From NCBI RefSeq assembly GCF_051379705.1, contig NZ_CP179868.1:248001-312000 (forward strand): DNA of 64,000 nt, in the 5' to 3' direction. The stretch comes from Ekhidna sp051379705 (GTDB lineage Bacteria; Bacteroidota; Bacteroidia; Cytophagales; Cyclobacteriaceae). The translations under genes and the position numbers were made by a program. How positions within the stretch are numbered: position 1 is the first letter of the stretch; each line of letters starts with the position of its first letter. Under the pieces are notes generated by a model. That model was given only the letters and a program-made list of their open reading frames with translations. It ran no database searches and was not told the DNA's origin. Positions 8,503 to 17,500 of the stretch are shown in pieces.

Positions 8503-9795
8503 ATGAAAGAAAATAAAAAAATAGGTCTTGCACTCTCTGGTGGTGGTTATCGAGCTGCAGCATATCATATTGGGACGCTTCGCAAACTCAGGGATATGGA
8601 GTTACTTGATTCAATAGACGTCATTTCTTCCAATTCCGGAGGATCGATAATAGCTGCCACCTATTGCATACATGTTGATAATTATGACGGTTTTGAAAAA
8701 ATCATGCTCCGAGGACTAAAAAAGAGTATGATTTCAAGGCTTTTGATATCATGGAGGTTTACTCCAATTTTTCTTATCATTTTATCCATTCCAACTTTAT
8801 TGTGGATATTCATAGGCGGATTTTGGGCAATGGTATCTTTACCTGTTATAGCAATACTTATTGGCTTTTTTCAATTCAATCTTCTACCATTTAGTAAAGG
8901 AAATGAGAGAAATTATCGCAAGATATTTCATGGAAAAACAACACTTAGTGACTTGCCCGACTCTCCTCAGCTAGTAATAAACTCGACTAATGTTGAAACT
9001 GGAAGACCATTTACTTTTGCAACAGATAAGATGTCGGATTCCACTTATGCTTATCCAGATGATGGAACTAAAGGAATCAATTTTGTTCATAAAAAATTCC
9101 CAATTGCAAGAGCGGTTGCAGCCTCTTCCTGTGTTCCTTTCGCTTTTTCGCCTGTAACCATAAGCAAAGAGTATTTCCAAGATAGAGACGATTTCAAACG
9201 TATAAAACCTAGGTTAGTAGATGGGGGCATATATGATAATCAAGGCATCCATAAGCTTGCATTTGGACTGAGCTCTTATTCTTGTGATGTTATAATTGTA
9301 AGTGATGCAGGCAACCAAATGCCATTCAAAAATACCTACAGAAATGTTCTTGCCCTTCTAATTCGAATTAGTGATGTGTTCATGAACAGGATTAAGAATC
9401 AGCAAATGATCGATTTGTTGTTTGATAGTATTGAAAGCAAAGATCGAGAAATAGCATACCATTCTCTTGGATGGGATTTTAGTAGATCAATTGATGAGTT
9501 CATTAGGGCGATGAAGAATAGCCAAATACTTGCCCATGTTTGGCAATCACATGGAATTACAAGTCAGGAAATAGAAGATAATCAATGGGATGAGATTAAG
9601 AGAAAGGTGCTGAAATCAGTGGATTACTCAAGCGTTATCACAGATGCTAATACCCAAGAACAGGAAAAACTGGCTAGGAGTGTTGGAACCAATTTGACTC
9701 CATTGTCAGACGTGAAAATTGAAGCATTGATTAATCACGCCTCAGTAATGACTGAACTTCAAATTAAACTTTATTGTCCAACCTTACTAAAATAA
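8503..9795 (+). CDS. Membrane-anchored patatin-like phospholipase
   Basis: A 430-residue patatin-family lipid acyl hydrolase, first gene of the seven-gene operon. Visible features: oxyanion-hole motif GGGYRA (13-18), nucleophile elbow SNSGG with Ser45 (the family usually has GxSxG, here the first Gly is Ser), and the catalytic-dyad motif DGG (240-242, within VDGGIYDNQG). Two hydrophobic segments at about 88-106 and 108-125 form a membrane hairpin between the nucleophile and the Asp, which places the enzyme on the inner membrane. Patatin effectors that degrade membrane phospholipids are known in abortive-infection systems such as CBASS CapV; no nucleotide cyclase is present here, so that role is inference from context. 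The next gene starts 2 bp after its stop. Confidence 0.88.
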   Translation: MKENKKIGLALSGGGYRAAAYHIGTLRKLRDMELLDSIDVISSNSGGSIIAATYCIHVDNYDGFEKIMLRGLKKSMISRLLISWRFTPIFLIILSIPTLLWIFIGGFWAMVSLPVIAILIGFFQFNLLPFSKGNERNYRKIFHGKTTLSDLPDSPQLVINSTNVETGRPFTFATDKMSDSTYAYPDDGTKGINFVHKKFPIARAVAASSCVPFAFSPVTISKEYFQDRDDFKRIKPRLVDGGIYDNQGIHKLAFGLSSYSCDVIIVSDAGNQMPFKNTYRNVLALLIRISDVFMNRIKNQQMIDLLFDSIESKDREIAYHSLGWDFSRSIDEFIRAMKNSQILAHVWQSHGITSQEIEDNQWDEIKRKVLKSVDYSSVITDANTQEQEKLARSVGTNLTPLSDVKIEALINHASVMTELQIKLYCPTLLK

Positions 9796-9797
9796 TT

Positions 9798-10700
9798 ATG
9801 GCATTTGAATCCAGACATACTCGCTTTAGAGCATATCAGCTAACCTCATTAGGTTCGTCTTTTTCTTACTGGGATGCAGCAACTAAAAATTTCACATTAG
9901 GGGAGGCGCGCCTTAATGATGATAATGTAAGATCAGTAGCGCATGAACTTGGTCGGTGCGGAAAAAACCAGATAGATGAACTATATATTTCTAGTTGGGA
10001 CAAGGATCATTGCACTGCAAGTGAACTCGAATTGATCTTGAATAAACTAAAGCCCAAAACAATTCTGTACCCTGGTTACGAGCCAGACAGTGAAAAAGAA
10101 AATCAAACTCGATCTAAGCGATTAATAGATGAATACTTAGGGCCTCCAAATCCAACGAAATATCAAGGAAGATATACTGGAAATCAAGCTCAGTCTTGGG
10201 GATATTCAAAATTCACTCATAGCCAAGATCTTTCCAAATACCAGAAATCAAATGACAAATCTGTCATTCATATGTGGCGCACTGGAAATATCTCTGTTTT
10301 AAGTGTTGGGGACTTGGAGTCTCCTGAATTAGCTTCCAAGTTGGCAGTAAACACTCTAATGAAGGAGGTCGATGTGCTTATTCTTTCCCATCATGGCAGT
10401 AGTCCTGATTTCACTACTAAAGAATACCTTGAAGCTTTATCACCCAAGGTGTGTTTGGCATTAGTGGACAGAAAGAATCAGTTTGGTCATCCCAATCCCA
10501 ATGTGTACAGAAGAGTCAATGAGGCTAGTTGGTATTTTTCAACAAAAGACGGTGATGTGATCATTGAGACATATGGTGAGAATCATGATTGTTTTCAGGT
10601 CTTTAATTATGTTTCGAATGGTGAGAAGCTGGATAAGATTAAATCATTTAAATGTAAAAAGAAGGATAAGTTTGAAGAAGAATTAGCGAACCGATTTTAA
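9798..10700 (+). CDS. ComEC-like MBL-fold hydrolase
   Basis: About 300 residues from ATG 9798; a TTG 24 bases earlier is possible but would overlap the patatin gene. The fold is recognised from a ComEC/Rec2-type metallo-beta-lactamase pattern. The second metal region is clear (LILSHHGSS, then a beta-strand ending NQFGHPNP). The first motif, normally HxHxDH, reads SSWDKDH, so the first two histidines are replaced while the D-x-D-H part stays. In ComEC the related domain acts on DNA during uptake; a nuclease or phosphodiesterase role here is plausible, but reduced metal binding is also possible. The position between patatin and hsdM, with 2- and 3-bp gaps, makes it part of the operon. Confidence 0.8.
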   Translation: MAFESRHTRFRAYQLTSLGSSFSYWDAATKNFTLGEARLNDDNVRSVAHELGRCGKNQIDELYISSWDKDHCTASELELILNKLKPKTILYPGYEPDSEKENQTRSKRLIDEYLGPPNPTKYQGRYTGNQAQSWGYSKFTHSQDLSKYQKSNDKSVIHMWRTGNISVLSVGDLESPELASKLAVNTLMKEVDVLILSHHGSSPDFTTKEYLEALSPKVCLALVDRKNQFGHPNPNVYRRVNEASWYFSTKDGDVIIETYGENHDCFQVFNYVSNGEKLDKIKSFKCKKKDKFEEELANRF

Positions 10701-10703
10701 TCA

Positions 10704-12836
10704 ATGACAAACGAACAACTAAAGGAATTAGAAGATAAGTTATGGGATTCGGCCAATGCACTAAGGGCATATGGTGGACTCAAGGCATCCGATTATGCTG
10801 TACCAGTGCTGGGATTGATATTCCTAAAGTTTGCAGAAAACAAGTACAGCCAGTATGAATCTGATATTTTGGATGAATATCAAAAGTCCAAAGGCTCTCG
10901 AATGGAGCAGCCCATTCAAAAGATTGCGTTAGCCAAGTGTGGGTTTTACTTACCTGACAATGCTCGATTCAATTATCTACTGAATCTCCCTGGAGAGGAT
11001 AGCATGGCAAAAGCACTACGGGAAGCCATGGAAGGCATAGAAAAACATCAGGATGCTAAGTTTCAGGATGTACTGCCCAAGGAGGCTTACTTTGATATAG
11101 AAAAGAAGAAGAAGGACATCCTACCTCAACTTTTAAAGGCATTCTCTGATATACCTCAAGATGCTTCTGGTGATGTGTTTGGGAAGATTTACGAATACTT
11201 TTTAGGCAAGTTTGCTATGAGCGAAGGGCAGAAAGGTGGGGAGTTCTTTACGCCAACATCAGTTGTACGTTTCATTGTGGAAGTGATAGAACCTTACAAA
11301 GGAAAGATCTATGACCCAGCCTGCGGATCGGGTGGGATGTTCGTACAATCTGCTCATTTCTTACAACATGAGAATCATGACCTCAGCGATATTTATGTCT
11401 GTGGACAAGAGTATATGGGCGAAACGGTACGATTGGCTAAAATGAACCTCATGGTTAACAACCTAAGAGGTGAGATCATAGAAACAAACTCTTACGAGGA
11501 AGATCCACACGAGAGCTTTGGGAAGTTTGACTATGTGATGGCTAACCCGCCATTCAATGTAAAGTCGGTAAAGGAAAGCACAGTTAAGGAAGACAAGCGT
11601 TTCTACAACTATGGTTTACCCAAAAACCAAGGCAGGAAAGAAGACAAGATTTCAGATGCCAATTATCTCTGGATTTCCCTTTTCGCCACTTCATTAAACA
11701 AAACAGGTAGAGCAGGTTTTGTGATGCCCAACTCTGCCAGTGATGCGAGGAATTCCGAGTATGAGATTAGAAAGAAGATTGTCGATAGTGGAATAGTGGA
11801 TTGTATGGTCAGTATGCCGTCCAACATGTTCTTTACCGTTACACTTCCAGCTACCCTTTGGTTTTTTGATAAGCAAAAGGTGAATACCGATCGCAAAGAC
11901 AAAATCTTGTTTTTGGATGCCCGAAATGTCTTCCACCAAATTGACCGTGCCCACAGAGAGTGGACAGAGGAGCATCAGCAGAATCTGGCAGCCATTGTGC
12001 GTTTGTATCGAGGTGAGACCGATCGTTTTCTGGAGCTCATTCACAAATACATCGTCAATGCTGATGAAGCCATTCAAGAGGTAGGGCCGGCAAAGGCCAA
12101 TCTGGAATCAGCTTTGGAGAAGCTAAGCAAGGGATTGAAAGCCTACGCTGAAGAAACAAAAAATGAAAAGCGCACCCCAGCCAAAAAGCAAGCCCTGGAA
12201 GAATCTGATTTCTACCACAAACTGGCACAATGGGAGCGAAGTAAACCTGAAATCATAGATCAAAAATCACTTCAGCAATCATTGGTTGAAACCTCTCAGG
12301 AAAATGCAGCACAACATGAGGCAGCCGAGTACCTAAAAGCATTAACTGAACAATACAAAAATGAGTTGGGAGCACTGAAAAAGGATGTAAATACACTTAC
12401 CGAACTCTGGAAGCTGGCTGACAAACATGCCAAACTCAAAACTGATAAAGCATGGACAACCAATGACCTAAGCCGTGCAGACAAAGTGCTGGAAGCAGAA
12501 CTGGAGGCTTATATTGAAGCGGTAGAACAAACCACCTACTGGTACAATAATATCCATTGGCTCCACAAACGCTTCCCAGAAGCTAAATATCAGGATGTAA
12601 TTGGACTATGCAAAATGGCAGATCGATCTGAGTATGCTGAGGAACAGGATTATTCTTTGAATGCAGGAAGGTATGTTGGGGTTAATGTTGATGAGGATGA
12701 ATTAACTGATAGAGAGTTTAAACAACGGCTATCTGAACAAAGCAAACAGTTCCTAGAATTAAGTCAATCAGCTCAATTACTAGAACAGTCTATTGCAAAA
12801 TCTTTAAGATCTATAATGAATGAAGTGGGAGACTAA
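10704..12836 (+). CDS. hsdM: Type I restriction-modification DNA methyltransferase subunit
   Basis: HsdM, the N6-adenine methyltransferase subunit. An HsdM_N-type helical domain covers about 1-150. The catalytic domain follows with AdoMet motif I DPACGSGG (204-211) and the adenine methylase motif NPPF (281-284). The chain is 710 residues, about 180 longer than E. coli HsdM; the extra is a charged, heptad-rich region (roughly 430-700) likely to be coiled coil. The stop lies 17 bp inside hsdS, indicating translational coupling. With HsdS it would methylate the recognition sequence and form the core of the restriction complex. Confidence 0.97.
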   Translation: MTNEQLKELEDKLWDSANALRAYGGLKASDYAVPVLGLIFLKFAENKYSQYESDILDEYQKSKGSRMEQPIQKIALAKCGFYLPDNARFNYLLNLPGEDSMAKALREAMEGIEKHQDAKFQDVLPKEAYFDIEKKKKDILPQLLKAFSDIPQDASGDVFGKIYEYFLGKFAMSEGQKGGEFFTPTSVVRFIVEVIEPYKGKIYDPACGSGGMFVQSAHFLQHENHDLSDIYVCGQEYMGETVRLAKMNLMVNNLRGEIIETNSYEEDPHESFGKFDYVMANPPFNVKSVKESTVKEDKRFYNYGLPKNQGRKEDKISDANYLWISLFATSLNKTGRAGFVMPNSASDARNSEYEIRKKIVDSGIVDCMVSMPSNMFFTVTLPATLWFFDKQKVNTDRKDKILFLDARNVFHQIDRAHREWTEEHQQNLAAIVRLYRGETDRFLELIHKYIVNADEAIQEVGPAKANLESALEKLSKGLKAYAEETKNEKRTPAKKQALEESDFYHKLAQWERSKPEIIDQKSLQQSLVETSQENAAQHEAAEYLKALTEQYKNELGALKKDVNTLTELWKLADKHAKLKTDKAWTTNDLSRADKVLEAELEAYIEAVEQTTYWYNNIHWLHKRFPEAKYQDVIGLCKMADRSEYAEEQDYSLNAGRYVGVNVDEDELTDREFKQRLSEQSKQFLELSQSAQLLEQSIAKSLRSIMNEVGD

Positions 12837-14154
12837 GACATTAGGTGAAATATATGATTTGGAAGGTGGAAAGGTTCAGACTGGACCATTTGGTTCTCAA
12901 TTACACGAATCTGATTACACGGAATTTGGTGTACCAGTTATTATGCCTAAGGATATAAAGAATGACCAACTAGATTTTTCTTCTATAGCACGAATTTCTG
13001 AAGATGATGCAAATAGACTTTCTCAACACATTGTAGAAATCAATGATGTTATTTTCCCAAGGAGAGGGGAGATAAACAAGAGAGCCTTAATTACTGAGGA
13101 CACAGCTGGAGCATTTTGTGGAACTGGCTGTATTAGATTAAGAGGTACTGGAACCATTCTAAATCCTGAGTATTTGTTTTACTATCTGAAGCAAAAAAAC
13201 ATTGTTGGGTGGATTGAAAACCAGGCTATTGGCGCCACTATGATGAACTTGAATACTTCAATTCTTAGAAGTATCCCAATACATTATCCAGAAAAAGTTA
13301 CTGAACAAAGGGAGTTGGCGTTCATTCTCTCTGCCTATGACGACTTGATTGAAAACAACAACAAGCGCATCAAACTGCTGGAAGAGATGGCAGAGGAAAT
13401 CTACAAAGAGTGGTTTGTGCGCATGCGTTTTCCGGGCTATCAGGATTGTAAGTTCTTTGATAAAGAAGGAAATGTAGTGCCATATGGTACTGAGGGTGCT
13501 TTGCCCGAGGGGTGGGAGTTGAAGGACTTAAATGACATTGTTGATATTATTTCTGGGTTTGCGTTTAAAAGTGAATCATTTGAAGAAACGGGGAAATATA
13601 GGCTTGTAACTATTAAAAATGTTCAAAATGGATTTTTCGTAACTGATACTACTGATTGTATTCATGAATTACCAAAAAAACTGAAGGAGGATATTTTTAT
13701 AAAGGATAAAGATATTCTTCTTTCGCTCACAGGAAACATTGGTAGAATATGCTTGGCATATGGTGATAATTATTTGCTAAATCAACGAGTTGCAAAGCTG
13801 AAACCTAGATCTAACGAATTGTTTGAATTTGTCTATATGTTTTTCCGAAGTGAAATCTTGAGAAGAACTTTGGAGAATTTATCTAATGGGGCTGCACAAC
13901 AAAACTTGAGCCCAATAGATATGGGAAAACTAAAATTTGGAATTCCAAACCAATTACTCCTTGAGAAATATTCTGGAATCACATCTCCTTTCTTTGAAGA
14001 GATAATCGCATTAAACAAAAAAAATCAAGCCCTCCAGGAAACCAGAGACTTACTCTTACCTCGACTGATCAGTGGTAAGTTGGATGTATCAGGTTTAGAT
14101 ATAGATGAAACTGAAAACTTGAGTATGGCTGCAGAGCCGGAGGCAAATTATTAA
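12820..14154 (+). CDS. hsdS: Type I restriction-modification specificity subunit
   Basis: HsdS, 444 residues, determines the bipartite target sequence. Two target-recognition domains are visible: TRD1 about 1-160 and TRD2 about 220-390, each opening with a W-x-x-x-x-L-x-(D/E)-I type block. They are separated by a conserved helical spacer (about 165-205, with ...DLIENNNKRIKLLEEM...) and closed by a distal helix (LPRLISGKLDV). The spacer repeats let the subunit pair with two HsdM. No inverted repeats or second partial hsdS are present nearby, so there is no sign of shufflon-type phase variation. Confidence 0.95.
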   Translation: MKWETKTLGEIYDLEGGKVQTGPFGSQLHESDYTEFGVPVIMPKDIKNDQLDFSSIARISEDDANRLSQHIVEINDVIFPRRGEINKRALITEDTAGAFCGTGCIRLRGTGTILNPEYLFYYLKQKNIVGWIENQAIGATMMNLNTSILRSIPIHYPEKVTEQRELAFILSAYDDLIENNNKRIKLLEEMAEEIYKEWFVRMRFPGYQDCKFFDKEGNVVPYGTEGALPEGWELKDLNDIVDIISGFAFKSESFEETGKYRLVTIKNVQNGFFVTDTTDCIHELPKKLKEDIFIKDKDILLSLTGNIGRICLAYGDNYLLNQRVAKLKPRSNELFEFVYMFFRSEILRRTLENLSNGAAQQNLSPIDMGKLKFGIPNQLLLEKYSGITSPFFEEIIALNKKNQALQETRDLLLPRLISGKLDVSGLDIDETENLSMAAEPEANY

Positions 14155-14164
14155 CAACTTTGAA

Positions 14165-14551
14165 ATGAGCGAAACTGTAATTACATCGATTATAACTTCA
14201 GGTATTATTGCTTTACTATCCGGACTAATTACCTACATCATTCAGGAAAGAAAGCTTCAAGCTGAGAAGAGTAAGATTCGAGAACAATTTGATCTTGAAC
14301 GAGAAAAGCTTGAAGAACAATACAAAACGGAGAGAAGTGCAGATGCAGCACTTTCCAAATTCTTGCGACATGTCAAGTTTAGAAGACGGTCATTCAGTTT
14401 TATTAAGAGCAAAATGGGAGGGTTTGAGGATGAAGAGCTAAGGCGAATGCTAATTAGAAATGGTGCAATAAGATCCTATGAGAAAAAGGCAAATAAAAAT
14501 ATAGAATGGTGGGAGTTGCTTGAACAATCTAAAGTCGAACCAGAAGAGTAA
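14165..14551 (+). CDS. Small single-TM coiled-coil protein in the RM operon
   Basis: A 128-residue protein: one N-terminal membrane segment (about 4-26, rich in Ile/Leu/Gly), then a strongly charged coiled-coil (about 27-60, E/K/R/L repeats) and a basic globular tail ending KVEPEE. Not part of a classical type I system. It sits 10 bp after hsdS and 6 bp before the helicase gene, so it is co-transcribed. It might tether part of the complex to the membrane, where the patatin also resides; that is inference. I know no family name for it. Confidence 0.75.
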   Translation: MSETVITSIITSGIIALLSGLITYIIQERKLQAEKSKIREQFDLEREKLEEQYKTERSADAALSKFLRHVKFRRRSFSFIKSKMGGFEDEELRRMLIRNGAIRSYEKKANKNIEWWELLEQSKVEPEE

Positions 14552-14557
14552 AGAAAC

Positions 14558-17500
14558 ATGGCCAATTACAACCTACAAGACCCATTAGATTTGGATATCA
14601 TGAACGCTACCTTCGATGATTACAGCGAAGATGAATGGGAGGAATACATTGAGTTGGCCAAGGAGAAAAATCTGGGGTTTAAGAACATCAATGCACTTAT
14701 CAGTGCCAAGAAAAAGGCGGGCTTATCAAAATACTTGAGTCCAAAAATGATCAAATGGGCACTGAATCTGGTAGATGAACTGGACGAGCTTGAAGAAGAT
14801 GATGAGAAGGATGAGAAGGCACAAGAGTTCATGGCTTCAGATCAGTTTCAAATGCCTCCGGCTCATGTCACCTTGCGAGTGGCTTGGCATGATAATAAAT
14901 GGAACGGGCACATCTGTAATGATCCTGAGAATAATACCTTTTGCAATGGGTTTAACTCGCTCTTATCCGAACGTATCCGCAGACGTAAGGATGAAAACAT
15001 GGAGAATGAGTTGAAGTACAAAGGTCAGTCCATTGCAGACATAGATTATCAACCACCTTGTTTTTGGTCAGCCAATCTATTTGGTTCTACATCTTTAAAT
15101 GTGAAGCACGATAACCCTGCCGCTCCTGGTCTTGAGTTAATAGAGGAAGAATTGCCAAAGAACTCCATGCTGAGCTGGCCATTTGCGGTCTCCTTTACCC
15201 GTACATTCAAAGAGCAAAACGAGAGTGGAGCATACCCTAAGAATTTAGAGAGTGTACGCATACCTCGGTTCACGGCTAAAATGCATGAGAACAAGAGCAT
15301 TGCCTTTATGTATGCTAAGTTCTCCAACCCAATCACAGAAGAAGAGCAACAATACTTAGTAGTAGGTGCAGGTTTGATTGACGGTAAACAAAACGCCAAG
15401 GACATCAAGCATTTTGGACCAAAGTCTGAGATAGATGCCATCAGAGAAAAGGAATACAAGAATTACAAGAATCGAAATTTCCCTAGCATGAACTGGGCCA
15501 TGCAGTTCAGCTTTGATGATTATTCTAGAGTTCGCATGCCTTACCATGAGTACTTGGAAGCAGCCGAGAAGCTAGATGATAATGCTAAGGATGAATTCTT
15601 GGATAAGATTAAGGTTGCCATTACAGAGCCAGAACTGGAATGGTGCTTCAAGTATGTAGCTATGGATGTTGGAGATGATGAAGCCATCTACATCCTAACT
15701 AAGATGCGAAAGTCCTTGATGACTTGTAAAGATGATGGGGTGGTGCCCGTTGCACAAATGCAGGAAAACATAGAGAAGGTTGAAAATCTATTGGATCTCG
15801 CCTGGAGTTCACGTTCCTATTTCCCGGGTTTTGTAGGTATCAGTAGGGCATTGCTCAATCAACGGGACGAACCCAACTTTCCTTTGGAGCAGTTTTATGA
15901 AGACTTCAAAATCGATGCTGAACAGCCCGATGAAGAACTACTGGCAATATTTAATGCGCCCAAGGCGGCAAACTTGCCACCCAAGCAGCTAGCTGCTATC
16001 AATGATCTTAAAGACCGATTGGATCAAAATGGATTTTCCATAGAGCAGTTTTTGCATTTAAGCATGCTAAACTTGAAGCCCTTTCAGTTTCAACGAATTT
16101 TGGATGGCAAGCTCAAATTATCGGATGACTGGATTCGGAAGTTTGATGATAGCGTCAGGCGATCCCACGATCCAGAAGATATTATTGCCAATCCTTATTT
16201 GCTCTATGAAGATTATGAGTACTGGCCAGATTCACACGATGATGTGTATGGTGAGGAATTGGATGCTCCCATTGATATTTTCAAAATAGACATTGCTTAT
16301 TTTCCTGATACGCGGTTCTTAGCTCGTCTAGATATGCAAAGGACGATGAACTTCGTAGATAAGCGTAGAATCAGAGCCTTGATTCTGAGGCATCTCCACA
16401 CTCTTGAAAATACAGGAGATTGTTTCTCTGATGCAGATGCATTGCAAGAAGTAATGACGGCTTACCCCTTGTTTTACGATATTGGTGAAGAGTACAAGTT
16501 ACCTGCACATTTCTTTCATCCTGTGAAGAGTGAATATGCCAATCACTTCCAAGATGATCGAAAAAAACTCGTATTGGTAGAAGAAAATGATACGACCTAT
16601 TACTACTTGACGCAGGTTTACAATGCTGAGAAAAACATTGAAGGTAAAGTAAATGAGCTATTGAGGTCTCCTGATAATAATGAAGCTTTCCCAGACCTTG
16701 ATCAGTACATTGAGGATTCAGTCCAGAAATTGTCTGATCAAATTGGAGAGGGTTTTGATCAAGAGTCCGCGGGATTTCGAGAGGAGAGGAGAAAACTCTA
16801 TCAAAATGTATTTACGAAGAAGTTTTTCGTTATTTCAGGGAGTGCCGGAAGTGGTAAATCCTATGAGATACTGAACATTCTCAAGCATTTAGAGGAAAAT
16901 GAAAACCAGAAATATCTACTGCTGGCACCTACAGGCAAGGCAGCACTTCGATTAAGCTCAGACAAAGACTTTCCGGGAATTACAGCGTCTACAATAGACA
17001 AATTCGTTGCAGATGTCACTTATAATAAGATATCAAGGGCGAAGCTGAAGGAGTTTAAGAATGTGATCATTGATGAGACTTCAATGGTCGATCTGCTCAA
17101 GTTTGAAAAACTGATTGAAATCTTCAATTTCAAAGAACCTTCATTCAAGAGATTGATACTCATAGGAGACCCCAATCAGCTACCGGCTATTGGCTATGGA
17201 CGTGTGCTAGCAGATTTGATTAGTTTCTTACGAATCACAAAAGAGTATTCCTCAAACTTTATACAGCTCGAAACTAACTGTCGATCAGAATTGAAAGACA
17301 ATGAAGTACTGGAATTAGCAGAAGCCTTCAAGCAAAAAGGAGAGCTTTCATCTCGCCTACATCAGAAGTTGGAAGATCAGCACACAGATATTTCTGATGG
17401 ATTTCGTGCCTTGTACTGGGAAAATAAAGAGGAGTTATACGATCAACTCAAAAAGGAATTCATTCGCTTATCTGAGACTCAAAAAATAAAGGGAGATCTG

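Noticed and set aside
8503..9795. CBASS-type system based on the patatin
   Set aside because: No cGAS/DncV-like cyclase or cap genes in the window; the patatin is tied to type I restriction genes instead.
12820..14154. Phase-variable hsdS locus
   Set aside because: Only one hsdS, no silent partial copies, no inverted repeats and no recombinase gene around it.
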